In this document: piece by piece, positions 50,629 through 59,182 of the stretch | Numbering within the stretch: the stretch's first letter is position 1 | Layout: each line of letters begins with the position of its first letter | Assembly: GCA_049520515.1 (NCBI GenBank) | Contig: JBEKPS010000006.1 | Location: 248,001-312,000, forward strand | Reading direction: 5' to 3' | Length of the DNA stretch: 64,000 nt | Source of the DNA: JAFAMS01 sp049520515 | GTDB taxonomy: Bacteria > Vulcanimicrobiota > Vulcanimicrobiia > Vulcanimicrobiales > Vulcanimicrobiaceae | Made by a program: the position numbers and the translations under genes | The notes under the pieces: generated by a model | What the model saw: the letters and a program-made list of their open reading frames with translations, nothing else | What the model was told of the DNA's origin: nothing | Databases searched by the model: none

Positions 50629-51365
50629 ACCGAAGCTGGCCGTATGCGGGCGTCGTAGCGCATCGCGGCGGCGGATCGCTCGCACCTGAAAATACCCTCG
50701 TCGCATTTGACACCGGTGCACGCTTCGGTTTCAAGATGGCCGAATGCGACGTGAAGTTGAGCGCCGACGACGTTCTCTTCTTGCTGCACGACGACACCGT
50801 TGACCGGACGAGCAATGGTCACGGCGCAGCCGCTGTTCTCTCCTACGACGAGATCGCGGCATTCGACGCGGGATCGTGGCTCGACACGAAATTCGCGGGC
50901 GAACGAATGCCAACGCTCACCGATCTCGCGGAGAGCCTCGACCGTCTCGAAATGGGCGTCAATCTCGAGATCAAACCATCGCCGGGGCGTGAACTGCACA
51001 CCGGAACGGCTGTCGCGAACGCAGCAGCGCGGCTGTGGCGCGGGCGTACGCCTCCGCTGCTGTCGTCATTTTCGGACGAAGCGCTGGCTGCAGCGCGCGA
51101 TGCCGTACCTGAGCTTCCGCGCGGACTCCTCGTTACGATTGTCCCGCCGGATTGGCGAGAGCGCGCGGAGCGTTTGCGATGCGAATCGATTCACGTCGCG
51201 CACACATCGCTCGACGCCGACGTCGTGCGCGCGTTCAAAGCCGCGGGCCTGTTCATCATGGCCTACACGGTCAACGACCTCGCGCGTGCCCGCCTGCTCG
51301 CTGAGTGGGGCGTCGATGCGATCTGCACCGATCGAATCGATACAATCGGGCCGTCGCTGACGTGA
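50625..51365 (+). CDS. ugpQ: Glycerophosphodiester phosphodiesterase UgpQ
   Basis: 246 residues from GTG overlapping the ugpC stop (GTGA). Catalytic features of the GDPD family are AHRGGGSLAPENTLVAF (HR..G and EN), then AECDVKLSADDVLFLLHDDT (ExD...HD), VNLEIKPS and the C-terminal VDAICTDRID. It splits glycerophosphodiesters to glycerol-3-phosphate and an alcohol. It has no signal peptide, so it acts in the cytoplasm on imported glycerophosphodiesters, as UgpQ does in E. coli. It is followed by a second permease pair that starts by GTGA overlap. Confidence 0.93.
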   Translation: MNRSWPYAGVVAHRGGGSLAPENTLVAFDTGARFGFKMAECDVKLSADDVLFLLHDDTVDRTSNGHGAAAVLSYDEIAAFDAGSWLDTKFAGERMPTLTDLAESLDRLEMGVNLEIKPSPGRELHTGTAVANAAARLWRGRTPPLLSSFSDEALAAARDAVPELPRGLLVTIVPPDWRERAERLRCESIHVAHTSLDADVVRAFKAAGLFIMAYTVNDLARARLLAEWGVDAICTDRIDTIGPSLT

Positions 51366-52231
51366 AATCGTTTTCGCTGCTGTACGTCATACCCGCCATC
51401 GTCGTCATCGGCCTGTTTCTGGTCGTGCCCCTCGCCCGTGATATCGAGATCAGTTTCTTCGATTGGAATTTGATCTCGCCCGATCGCAAGTATGTCGGCC
51501 TGGGAAACTACGTTGCGATTCTCGGCGATCCAGCGTTCCTCGCCACGCTTGTACAAAGCGCGCTGTATGTTGCTCTGGCGCTCGCAGGGAACGTTGCACT
51601 GCCGCTACTGCTCGCAACCTTGACGTTGCGCGCTGGGCGCCGCGAAGCCGACGCATATCAGACGCTGATTTTCTTACCGACCGTCATCCCGGTTTCCGTC
51701 GGCGCGCTACTCTTTCTGTGGCTTTATCTTCCGTACGGCGGTCCGTTCAGCCGCGTACTTGCGCTCTTTCACATCGCGAGTCCCAACTGGTTCACCGACC
51801 CGCACTGGGCGCTTCCCGCCGTATCGTCGGTCGCGATTTGGAAATTCTTTGGCTTCAATTACTTGATCTTACTCGCCGGCCTCAAAGCTATTCCGTCGTC
51901 ATATTTGGAAGCCGCGGAGATCGACGGGGCTGCGGGCTGGCTAAGATTTCAGCGCATCATCCTGCCACTCGTGATGCCGACACTGCTGTTCACGTTCGTC
52001 ACGACGATTCTGCAGGCGCTCGATCACGCTTTCGTCCCAATTCAGATGCTCACGGTCGGCGGCCCAAGCGGCGCGAGCAGCAATCTCTTTTATGCCATCT
52101 ATCAAGATGCGTTTCAGAACTTTCAAGCCGGTAGCGCAAGCGCGCTCGCCGTCGTGTACCTCGCGCTCTTTGGCGGCTTCGCAATCTGGCAATTCCGGAT
52201 GCTCGAGCGGAACACGCTCTATGATGCTTAG
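51362..52231 (+). CDS. Carbohydrate-type ABC permease, UgpA/MalF class (second pair)
   Basis: 289 residues from GTG overlapping the ugpQ stop. It opens SLLYVIPAIVVIGLFLVVPL, has RKYVGLGNYVAILGDPAFLA, the EAA loop SSYLEAAEIDGAAGWLRFQR and the C-terminus FAIWQFRMLERNTLYDA. It is clearly a paralog class of UgpA, not a copy of the upstream gene. No binding protein or ATPase of its own is adjacent. It may share UgpB and UgpC, or widen substrate range. Forms a pair with the next permease. Confidence 0.88.
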   Translation: MKSFSLLYVIPAIVVIGLFLVVPLARDIEISFFDWNLISPDRKYVGLGNYVAILGDPAFLATLVQSALYVALALAGNVALPLLLATLTLRAGRREADAYQTLIFLPTVIPVSVGALLFLWLYLPYGGPFSRVLALFHIASPNWFTDPHWALPAVSSVAIWKFFGFNYLILLAGLKAIPSSYLEAAEIDGAAGWLRFQRIILPLVMPTLLFTFVTTILQALDHAFVPIQMLTVGGPSGASSNLFYAIYQDAFQNFQAGSASALAVVYLALFGGFAIWQFRMLERNTLYDA

Positions 52232-53027
52232 CCGAGCGATTCTCATCGCGGCAATCGTCGCGCTCATTCTCCCGCTGCTCTACATGTTCGGAACGGCCCT
52301 AACTCCGGAAACGAGCATCTTCGAGCACGCGCTGATACCGATTCCGCCCAACCCGACGCTCGAGAATTTCTCGATTGCCGCCAAGACGATGAATTATCCC
52401 AACATGCTGCTCGTCAGCATCATCTACGCAGGCGGCGTAACACTGGGGCAGCTGTTGATCGCCGTCTTGGCTGCATACGCATTCGGATGCAGGCGCTTCC
52501 GGGGCGATAGTTGGCTCTTCGCGGCACTCCTGGCCACAATTCCGATTCCGTTCGTCGTCACGTACGTTCCCAACTATCTCTTGATGGCGAAAACACACTT
52601 GCTGAACACCTATGCCGGCTTGATTCTCCCGCAAGTAGCAAGCGCATACGGCATCTTCTTGCTGCGACAGCACTTCCGCGCGTTCCCGAGCTCGATTCTC
52701 GAAGCAGCGGGGATCGACGGCGCCTCGAGCTGGCGCATCTTGTGGCGCATTGTCGTCCCGGCAAATCTTCCGGTGATCTTCGCTCTCGGCGTCTATATTT
52801 TCGTCAACACGTGGAACCAGTTCATCTGGCCGATGATCGCAATGTCGGATCCCAGCATGCACACGCTGACGGTCGGCGTGCAGGACCTCGTCGCAGGCGA
52901 AGGCGGAAATCATTGGGGCGCGCTCATGGCGGGCGCGACGCTTGCGACCCTACCGACGTTGATCGTCTTTCTCTTCGCCCGCAAGCAAATCTTGAACACG
53001 CTCATGGAAGGTGCAGTAAAGGGTTGA
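52221..53027 (+). CDS. Carbohydrate-type ABC permease, UgpE/MalG class (second pair)
   Basis: 268 residues, ATG 52221 or 52224 (two Met in a row), overlapping the preceding gene end. It has six membrane helices (ILIAAIVALILPLLYMFGTA first), the EAA loop SSILEAAGIDGASSWRILWR, FVNTWNQFIWPMIAMSDPSM and the ending FARKQILNTLMEGAVKG. Partner of the preceding permease. It is slightly shorter than usual at the N-terminus. After it the operon has a 155-base gap before the YmdB-like gene. Confidence 0.88.
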   Translation: MMLSRAILIAAIVALILPLLYMFGTALTPETSIFEHALIPIPPNPTLENFSIAAKTMNYPNMLLVSIIYAGGVTLGQLLIAVLAAYAFGCRRFRGDSWLFAALLATIPIPFVVTYVPNYLLMAKTHLLNTYAGLILPQVASAYGIFLLRQHFRAFPSSILEAAGIDGASSWRILWRIVVPANLPVIFALGVYIFVNTWNQFIWPMIAMSDPSMHTLTVGVQDLVAGEGGNHWGALMAGATLATLPTLIVFLFARKQILNTLMEGAVKG

Positions 53028-53182
53028 TATCGGAAGGTCACACATTTCTCCATTGGCAACGGAGTTGTTGCGAGGCCGGCGAGACCATAATTGCCAAGAT
53101 AAAATGGTGATGGGCCGAGCACAAATGGGGGCCCCGTGCGCAGCATGGGGGGCGCGCAGCCCGGGGCGAAGCGCCTTTTAAA
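53028..53182 (+). other. 155-base gap with GC-rich leader and small open frame
   Basis: The gap before the YmdB-like gene has an AT-rich first half and a very GC-rich second half. The second half can fold: GCCCCG with CGGGGC and TGCGC with GCGCA form one imperfect hairpin. A smaller hairpin GGCG-AAG-CGCC runs into TTTT, like a weak intrinsic terminator, just before the ATG at 53183. A frame of 25 codons (53104-53181) ends one base before that ATG. No ribosome site is seen for the downstream gene. A leader-controlled arrangement is possible. Confidence 0.35.
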
Positions 53183-53965
53183 ATGAGAGTCTTGTTCTTC
53201 GGTGACGTCGTCGGGACAGAGGCGACCCAGGTGCTGGCGCGCCACATGGATGAATGGCGCGCGGAGACGAGAGCGGACGTCGTTGTCGCAAACGTCGAGA
53301 ACGCGCTCGTAACACAGCTTGAAGATCCGCTTGTTTCGTATGGGCTGGACGACGAGCTCGCTACGACGCTGCTCAACGCGGGCGCCGACATCCTAACCGG
53401 CGGTAATCATTCATGGGATAAGCTCGCGCCCGACACGGCCTACCAGCGCGAGAACGTTCTGCGCCCGCACAATATGGTCGAGCCTAGTCCCGGACGCGGC
53501 GTCTTCACGCGCGAGGTCAAGGGACGGCCGTTCGTCGTCGTCAACTTGATCGGCTATACGGCACTGTATCCGCCGCTCAAAGCGCGCAAAGCACTCGACG
53601 TCTTCGAGGAGCTCACGTTTCCAAAAGATGCGATCGTCCTCGTCGACTTACATGCGGAGCGCGTCATCGAGAAACGCACGTTCACGCATGCGATCGATGG
53701 GCGAGCGTCGCTGGTCGTCGGAACGCACACGCACGAACCGACACTGCGTCTCGAACAATTCCCGAACGGAACGTTTTTCTGCAGCGATGCGGGGATGTGC
53801 GGACCGAGTCTCGGCGTCGTGGGAATGGGGCCTGAATGGTACGTCCGCCAAATGCGGGGCAAGACCAAGCCGGGCTTCACTCTCGCATCCGGACCGATAC
53901 AAATCGGCGCGATCGTCCTCGACACGGAAGCCGAAAAGCTCGAACGTTTCCTGCCTGACCTGTGA
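53183..53965 (+). CDS. ymdB: YmdB-like metallophosphoesterase (cyclic nucleotide phosphodiesterase)
   Basis: 260 residues, the size of the YmdB/TIGR00282 family. Metal-site motifs are RVLFFGDVVG at the N-terminus, VVVANVENA (NxEN), LTGGNHSWDK (GNHxWD) and VVGTHTHEPTLRL (GTHTH), with FCSDAGMCGP near the end. Characterised YmdB of Bacillus hydrolyses 2',3'-cyclic nucleotides and influences multicellular behaviour. Here it sits between the second permease pair and glpK, so a role in glycerol-phosphate use or its regulation is possible (inference). GTG of glpK overlaps the stop by four bases. Confidence 0.9.
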   Translation: MRVLFFGDVVGTEATQVLARHMDEWRAETRADVVVANVENALVTQLEDPLVSYGLDDELATTLLNAGADILTGGNHSWDKLAPDTAYQRENVLRPHNMVEPSPGRGVFTREVKGRPFVVVNLIGYTALYPPLKARKALDVFEELTFPKDAIVLVDLHAERVIEKRTFTHAIDGRASLVVGTHTHEPTLRLEQFPNGTFFCSDAGMCGPSLGVVGMGPEWYVRQMRGKTKPGFTLASGPIQIGAIVLDTEAEKLERFLPDL

Positions 53966-55458
53966 GCACGTACGTCCTTGCCCTCGATCAGGGAACCACG
54001 AGCTCGCGAGCGATCGTTTTCGACGAGCGCGGGACGGCGCGCGGCTTTGCACAACAAGAATTCGAGCAGCACTTTCCGCAGCCGGGCTGGGTGGAACACG
54101 ACCCGGAAGAGATTTGGACGACGCAGCTTGCAACGGCTCGCGTCGCTATTGCCGACGCCGGAATTTCGCCAAGCGAGATCGCAACGATCGGGATCACGAA
54201 TCAACGTGAGACGACGATCCTCTGGGAGCGCGATACGGGAAATGCGGTTCATCGCGCGATCGTGTGGCAGGATCGCAGAACGGCCGAACGGTGCGCCGAG
54301 CTCGAGGCGGCGGGGTACGGAGAACGCGTCGCGCGAGCTACCGGCTTGCGTCTCGATCCCTATTTCTCGGCAACAAAAATCGACTGGCTGCTGCGCAACA
54401 TTCCCGGCCTGCGGGCGCGCGCGGAGCGAGGCGAGCTCGCATTCGGCACCGTTGACGCGTGGCTATTATGGAAACTGACCGGCGGCAAGTCGCACGCGAC
54501 CGACTACACGAATGCGTCGCGCACCCTACTCTTCGATCTCGAAAAGCTCGCGTGGAGCGATGAGCTGCTCGCGATCTTCGATATTCCGCGCGCTCTGCTG
54601 CCGGACGCGCTGCCCTCGCTCGCAACGTTCGGCGCAACCGATCCGCAACTGTTCGGCACGTCGATTCCGATCACGGGAATCGCCGGCGATCAACAAGCCG
54701 CACTCGCCGGTCAAGCCGGCTTTGCCCCGGGTCTCGCAAAGAACACATACGGAACAGGATCGTTCGTCGTGCTTCACACCGGCGAACGCATCGTTCGCAG
54801 CCGGCACGGTCTGCTCGCAACCGTGGCGCTCGGCACGGCGCCCGGACGCGCAACGTATGCACTCGAAGGCTCGATCTTTGTTACCGGCGCGGCCGTGCAG
54901 TGGCTGCGCGACGGACTCGGCATCATCGCATCCGCGGCCGAGATCGAGACACTCGCCGCGCACGTCGACGACAGTGACGGTGTTGTCTTCGTCCCCGCCT
55001 TCACGGGTCTGGGTGCACCGTATTGGAATCCAAATGCGCGCGGAACAATCGTTGGTCTCACGCGCGGGACAACGCGCGCCCACATCGCACGCTCCGTGCT
55101 TGACGCGATCGTACTCCAGTGTGCGGAGGTCGTCACCGCGATGACACGCGACGCCGGGATGGCGCTCGGCGAGCTGCGCGTCGACGGCGGCGCCGCAGCC
55201 AACGACTTACTGCTCCAGCTGCAAGCCGACATGCTCGGCTGCGACGTCGTGCGACCCGCAACGCTCGAGACGACGGCACTTGGCGCCGCGTACATCGCCG
55301 GCGTGCAAGCCGGAGTCTGGCGCGACTTCGAGGAGGTCTCGCGGCAATGGCGCGTTTCCAAGCGATTCCGTCCAAAGATCGATAAAGCAATCCGTGACGA
55401 AAGGCTTGCCACATGGCAGCGCGCGATCCGAGCAGCAACGACCGCTTCGACGTCGTAA
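53962..55458 (+). CDS. glpK: Glycerol kinase
   Basis: 498 residues, the normal GlpK length. It has LALDQGTTSSRAIVFDERG at the phosphate-binding loop, PQPGWVEHDPEEIWTTQ, GITNQRETTILWERDTG, IVWQDRRTAERCAELEAAGY, YFSATKIDWLLRNIPGLRAR, and GIAGDQQAALAGQAGFAPG in the second actin-like domain. It phosphorylates glycerol to glycerol-3-phosphate. Start GTG 53962 overlaps the ymdB stop. The 3' end overlaps glpD by 46 bases. The E. coli-type FBP-binding detail cannot be judged. Confidence 0.97.
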   Translation: MSTYVLALDQGTTSSRAIVFDERGTARGFAQQEFEQHFPQPGWVEHDPEEIWTTQLATARVAIADAGISPSEIATIGITNQRETTILWERDTGNAVHRAIVWQDRRTAERCAELEAAGYGERVARATGLRLDPYFSATKIDWLLRNIPGLRARAERGELAFGTVDAWLLWKLTGGKSHATDYTNASRTLLFDLEKLAWSDELLAIFDIPRALLPDALPSLATFGATDPQLFGTSIPITGIAGDQQAALAGQAGFAPGLAKNTYGTGSFVVLHTGERIVRSRHGLLATVALGTAPGRATYALEGSIFVTGAAVQWLRDGLGIIASAAEIETLAAHVDDSDGVVFVPAFTGLGAPYWNPNARGTIVGLTRGTTRAHIARSVLDAIVLQCAEVVTAMTRDAGMALGELRVDGGAAANDLLLQLQADMLGCDVVRPATLETTALGAAYIAGVQAGVWRDFEEVSRQWRVSKRFRPKIDKAIRDERLATWQRAIRAATTASTS

Positions 55459-56612
55459 TCATCGGCGGCGGAGCGACGGGTCTGGGTAGCGCGCTCGATG
55501 CGGCCTCGCGCGGCTATCGCACCGCGCTCTTTGAAGCCGGCACGTTCGGGATCGGAACATCGAGCCGCTCGACCAAGCTCATTCACGGTGGCGTTCGCTA
55601 CCTCGAACAATTCCGTATCGGCCTCGTCCGCGAGGCGCTCGCCGAGCGTGCGATTCTTCGGCGCAACGCGCCCGATCTCGTCAAGCCTATCGGCATCATC
55701 GTCCCGGTCCAAAGCGTGTTCGAACGCGCGTATTACGCAACGGGTCTGCGACTCTACGATGCGCTGGCCGGCCGTGCGAATCTGGAGCCGAGCCGGTCTC
55801 TCTCCACAGCCGAAACGCTCGAGCATCTACCGAATCTGCGGCACCACAATATCGCCGGCGGAGTCCGATACGTCGATGCGCAGTTCGACGAGATGGGTTT
55901 GCTTGCAGCGCTCGCACAAACTGCTCGCAATCTCGGCGCGGAGCTACGCGAGCACGTGCGCATCATAAGGTTTATCTCGACGAACGGCCGCATCAATGGT
56001 GTGATCGCACGCGCGGAAGGCGGCGAGGAGATCATTGTCTCCGCGCGCGTAGTCGTAAACGCAACCGGACCGCGCTCGGATATCATCCGGCGCCTGTCGG
56101 ATCCAAACGCGAAGCAGATGCTTGCCCCGAGCCGTGGCTCGCACATCGTCTTTCCGCCGGATGTCCTCGGCGGCAGTGACGGATTCATCATTCCGAAGAC
56201 CGACGACAAGCGCGTGATCTTCGCGCTGCCGTGGAAGAACAAGACGCTCGTCGGCACGACCGAGATCGCCGGTGCCCCGCTCGACGATGATCCCAAAGCC
56301 TCGGACGCCGAGATCGATTATCTCATCGCGCATCTCAACCGTTACATCGAGCGGCAGGCGACGCGCGCGCAAATTATCGAGACGTACGCGGGGCTGCGGC
56401 CGCTCATACACGCTGGTGGCGGAAGCTCCTCATCGCTCTCACGCGAGCATCTGGTCGAAACGGATACCCAAGGCTTGGTGAGTGTGCTCGGCGGCAAATG
56501 GACGACATATCGCCGCATGGCGAAGGACGCAATCGACGTTGCAGCACGCAATGCCGACCTTCCAAAAGTGAGATCGCGAACCGAGGAATTGGAACTTTCG
56601 ACGGCAAGATAG
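55413..56612 (+). CDS. glpD: FAD-dependent glycerol-3-phosphate dehydrogenase, short form
   Basis: 399 residues. The FAD-binding motif is VVIIGGGATGLGSALDAASR near residue 14. Then GTSSRSTKLIHGGVRYLEQF (a family signature), GGVRYVDAQFDEMGLLAALA, LPWKNKTLVGTTEIAGAPLD, ETYAGLRPLI and SVLGGKWTTYRRMAKDAID. These match GlpD/GlpA. Bacterial GlpD is usually about 500-550 residues with a helical C-terminal domain; that domain is absent, the protein ending soon after KWTTYR. It oxidises glycerol-3-phosphate to dihydroxyacetone phosphate at the membrane and feeds electrons to quinone. The start lies inside the glpK 3' end. Confidence 0.93.
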   Translation: MAARDPSSNDRFDVVIIGGGATGLGSALDAASRGYRTALFEAGTFGIGTSSRSTKLIHGGVRYLEQFRIGLVREALAERAILRRNAPDLVKPIGIIVPVQSVFERAYYATGLRLYDALAGRANLEPSRSLSTAETLEHLPNLRHHNIAGGVRYVDAQFDEMGLLAALAQTARNLGAELREHVRIIRFISTNGRINGVIARAEGGEEIIVSARVVVNATGPRSDIIRRLSDPNAKQMLAPSRGSHIVFPPDVLGGSDGFIIPKTDDKRVIFALPWKNKTLVGTTEIAGAPLDDDPKASDAEIDYLIAHLNRYIERQATRAQIIETYAGLRPLIHAGGGSSSSLSREHLVETDTQGLVSVLGGKWTTYRRMAKDAIDVAARNADLPKVRSRTEELELSTAR

Positions 56613-56616
56613 CGGC

Positions 56617-57483
56617 ATGAAAATTGCCCTGTTCGGAACCGGACGACTCGGGAGCGGAATGGCGGAGCGGTGGTTGAAAAGCGGTAACACCGTTCACGTT
56701 TGGAATCGAACCGCCGACAAAGCGCGCGCACTCGAATCATTTGGCGCCAAAGCCTTCGAGGATCCACTCGCCGCACTGGACGGCGCCGAGATCGTGCACG
56801 TCATCCTCTCCGACGATGCGGCGGTCGACGGTCTGCTCGATCGCATTATCGAGCGCATTCCGAAAGGCACTCTCGTCATCGATCACACAACGACCTCGCC
56901 TGCCGGTGCCGCCGAACGCAGCGCGCGCGGCGATAAGGCGGGCATCGAATTCTTGCACGCTCCCGTGTTCATGTCGCCGCAAGCCGTCCGCGAAGGTACC
57001 GGCTTGATGCTCGTTTGCGGACCCGCTGCTCGCGTGAAAAAGGCCGAAGATCATCTGAAAAAGATGACCGGCGACGTCTGGAACGTCGGTGAGGATCCGC
57101 GGCACGCTGCAGCGTTCAAGCTTTTTGGGAACGCGATGATCGTAACGATCATCGGCGGACTTTCGGACGTCTATGGGATGGCGCGCAGTGTCGGCGTCGA
57201 TCCGCGCGATGCGCAATCACTCTTCGCGCACTTCAAGGCCTCGAACTCGATCGACATTCGTGGCAAGAAAATGGCGGCCGGTGATTTCACGCCGTCCTTC
57301 GAGCTCACGATGGCTCGTAAGGACGTACGGCTGATGAATGAGATGGCCCAACGCGGGGACATCGAGATGCACGTTTTGCCGGCGATCGCCGAACGCATCG
57401 ATGAGCTGATTGCAACCGGTTTCGGAGATCGCGATCTCGGCGTGATGGCGGTCGACGCCGTTCCCGAAGCGGCCAGGACTTAA
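56617..57483 (+). CDS. Beta-hydroxyacid dehydrogenase family oxidoreductase (3-hydroxyisobutyrate dehydrogenase-like)
   Basis: 288 residues. The Rossmann motif is KIALFGTGRLGSGMAERWLK at the very start (GxGxxGxxMA), with the cofactor strand VHVWNRTADKARAL pointing to NADP preference by the N-R-T pattern. The substrate site DHTTTSPAGAAERSA and the catalytic-Lys region HAAAFKLFGNAMIV are typical. It oxidises or reduces short 3-hydroxyacids, or semialdehydes such as tartronate or succinate semialdehyde. It lies four bases after glpD and may act on a product of glycerol metabolism (inference). Converges on the D-aminoacylase-like gene with a four-base overlap. Confidence 0.88.
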   Translation: MKIALFGTGRLGSGMAERWLKSGNTVHVWNRTADKARALESFGAKAFEDPLAALDGAEIVHVILSDDAAVDGLLDRIIERIPKGTLVIDHTTTSPAGAAERSARGDKAGIEFLHAPVFMSPQAVREGTGLMLVCGPAARVKKAEDHLKKMTGDVWNVGEDPRHAAAFKLFGNAMIVTIIGGLSDVYGMARSVGVDPRDAQSLFAHFKASNSIDIRGKKMAAGDFTPSFELTMARKDVRLMNEMAQRGDIEMHVLPAIAERIDELIATGFGDRDLGVMAVDAVPEAART

Positions 57484-59171
57484 GTCGCGACGCGGACCCC
57501 GCAGTTATCGAGGAGACGCCCCGGCCGGTAACCGTTGTGCACGGGCACGTTGTCGCTCACGACGCGCGTTCCGTTCACCCACACGCCGGCGACGCCGACG
57601 CCGTCGCGAATCAAGCGGCTATCGCCGCCCGGCAGATCGTGCACGCGGCGCGGACGCGAGACCCCGATCGTTTCCGGATCGAAGAGCAGCAAATCGGCGT
57701 GCGCGCCGACCGCAATCCTACCGCGATCGCGAATTCCGTAAATCTCGGCCGGCCACGACGTGATGCGGCGAATCGCATCTTCGAGCGTAAAGCTCTTGCG
57801 TTCGCGAACCCAGTGCCCAAGCATGTGTAAGCCGTAGCCGGCATCGCACAAGAATGTCAGGTGCGCGCCGGCGTCCGAGAGCGCGATGATGCTGACGTCG
57901 TCTTTGAGCAGCTGCTCGACGGCATCTTCGTCGTAATTGAGGACGTGCGCTGAATACATCGTCGCGAGATCTTCATCGAGCGCTAAATCGAAGAAGACGT
58001 CGAGCGGATCCTTGCCCTGACGCTCCGCGACCTCGGCGATCGTGAAGCCTTCGACCGGATTGTTCCGCTTCTCGCCGACGACCGAAATCCAAACGCGCTG
58101 CCAATCGCCGTAAAAGAGCTTCCCGCGCTGCTGCTCGCCAAATGCCGTGCGAAGCGCCTTGCGAAATTCCGGATCGGAGACCTTGCGCCGAACGAGGTCA
58201 CGGTTGCCGCCGCGCAGCTCCTTCCACAGATCGTAGCTTCCGAACGGGTAGGCGTTGCAGAGCGTGAATTCCATCGTGAGTGGTTGGCACGAAACTTGCG
58301 CGTACATCGGATGACCGCGGTCCGTCGCTTCGGTGCAGCGACGCAGCAAGCCGTAGCAACGTTCGGGATCGGCGGTACTATGCAGGGCCGCGGCCCAAAT
58401 GACCGGCCGCCGCGTCGTCGCAGCCATCTCTTCCAAAAACTCGCCGGACGTGCCCGGTCCGCCCGTAATCATGAACACACCGCGGCCAACTTCACCGAGC
58501 GTGCCGATCAGCGTGCGAAATTCGCGCTCGTCGGCAAGGCGCGACGGCATTGGCGCACCGCCATCACCGAAATGACTATGGCTTTGCGTCGATGCGAGAC
58601 CGATGGCACCCGCTTCGAGCGCTTCGCTCAGCAGCGCGCGCATCTCCGCAAGCTCTTCATCGTTTGCGACGCGCTGCGAAGCTGCTTCACCCATCACGGC
58701 CGTGCGTAACGTCGAGTGTCCGGCAAAGACGGCGACGTTCGGAACAAATCCCTTGCTGCGCAACATCGCCAGATACTCCGGTATGCTCTCGAAGCTCCAA
58801 TCGATTCCGTGCTCGAGCGCCTTGAGCGACATCCCCTCGACGACTGCCAGATTGCGCGCGATTAGCGATCGCAAGGGCGGCGGCGCCGGCGCGATCGTGA
58901 AGCCGCAGTTGCCCATCACGACGGTCGTGACGCCGAGCGACGGGGACGGCGAGGCACCCGGATCCCACGTGATCTGCGCATCGTAGTGCGTGTGCACATC
59001 GACGAATCCGGGTGCGAGAACGCGCTCGCCAGCGTCGATCCTCTCGCGCGCAGGTCCCGAGATTTTGCCGATCTCGGCAATACGATCGCCCTCGATGCCG
59101 ACGTCGGCACGGTATTCAGGTTGCCCGGTGCCATCGATGACGCGTGCGTTTTTGAAGATCAGATCGTACAT
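57480..59171 (-). CDS. N-acyl-D-amino-acid deacylase / D-aminoacylase-type amidohydrolase
   Basis: 563 residues. It opens YDLIFKNARVIDGTGQPEYR, a hallmark of the D-aminoacylase/dihydroorotase group, and has the metal site GFVDVHTHYDAQITWDP. It has VTTVVMGNCGFTIAPAPP (the CGxSxAP-like cysteine ligand segment), AGHSTLRTAVMG, ALSDAGAHLTFLCDAGYG and TSWPAEIYGIRDRGRIAVGA. These zinc enzymes remove acyl groups from N-acyl-D-amino acids. AGGAG lies eight bases before ATG 59171. It converges on the dehydrogenase gene. A DUF4337 gene lies upstream on the same strand. Confidence 0.88.
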   Translation of the reverse strand: MYDLIFKNARVIDGTGQPEYRADVGIEGDRIAEIGKISGPARERIDAGERVLAPGFVDVHTHYDAQITWDPGASPSPSLGVTTVVMGNCGFTIAPAPPPLRSLIARNLAVVEGMSLKALEHGIDWSFESIPEYLAMLRSKGFVPNVAVFAGHSTLRTAVMGEAASQRVANDEELAEMRALLSEALEAGAIGLASTQSHSHFGDGGAPMPSRLADEREFRTLIGTLGEVGRGVFMITGGPGTSGEFLEEMAATTRRPVIWAAALHSTADPERCYGLLRRCTEATDRGHPMYAQVSCQPLTMEFTLCNAYPFGSYDLWKELRGGNRDLVRRKVSDPEFRKALRTAFGEQQRGKLFYGDWQRVWISVVGEKRNNPVEGFTIAEVAERQGKDPLDVFFDLALDEDLATMYSAHVLNYDEDAVEQLLKDDVSIIALSDAGAHLTFLCDAGYGLHMLGHWVRERKSFTLEDAIRRITSWPAEIYGIRDRGRIAVGAHADLLLFDPETIGVSRPRRVHDLPGGDSRLIRDGVGVAGVWVNGTRVVSDNVPVHNGYRPGRLLDNCGVRVAT

Positions 59172-59182
59172 CAGCGCATCTC

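Noticed and set aside
53104..53181. 25-codon frame before the YmdB gene as an independent protein
   Set aside because: Too short and too GC-driven to call as a gene without conservation; kept only as a possible leader.
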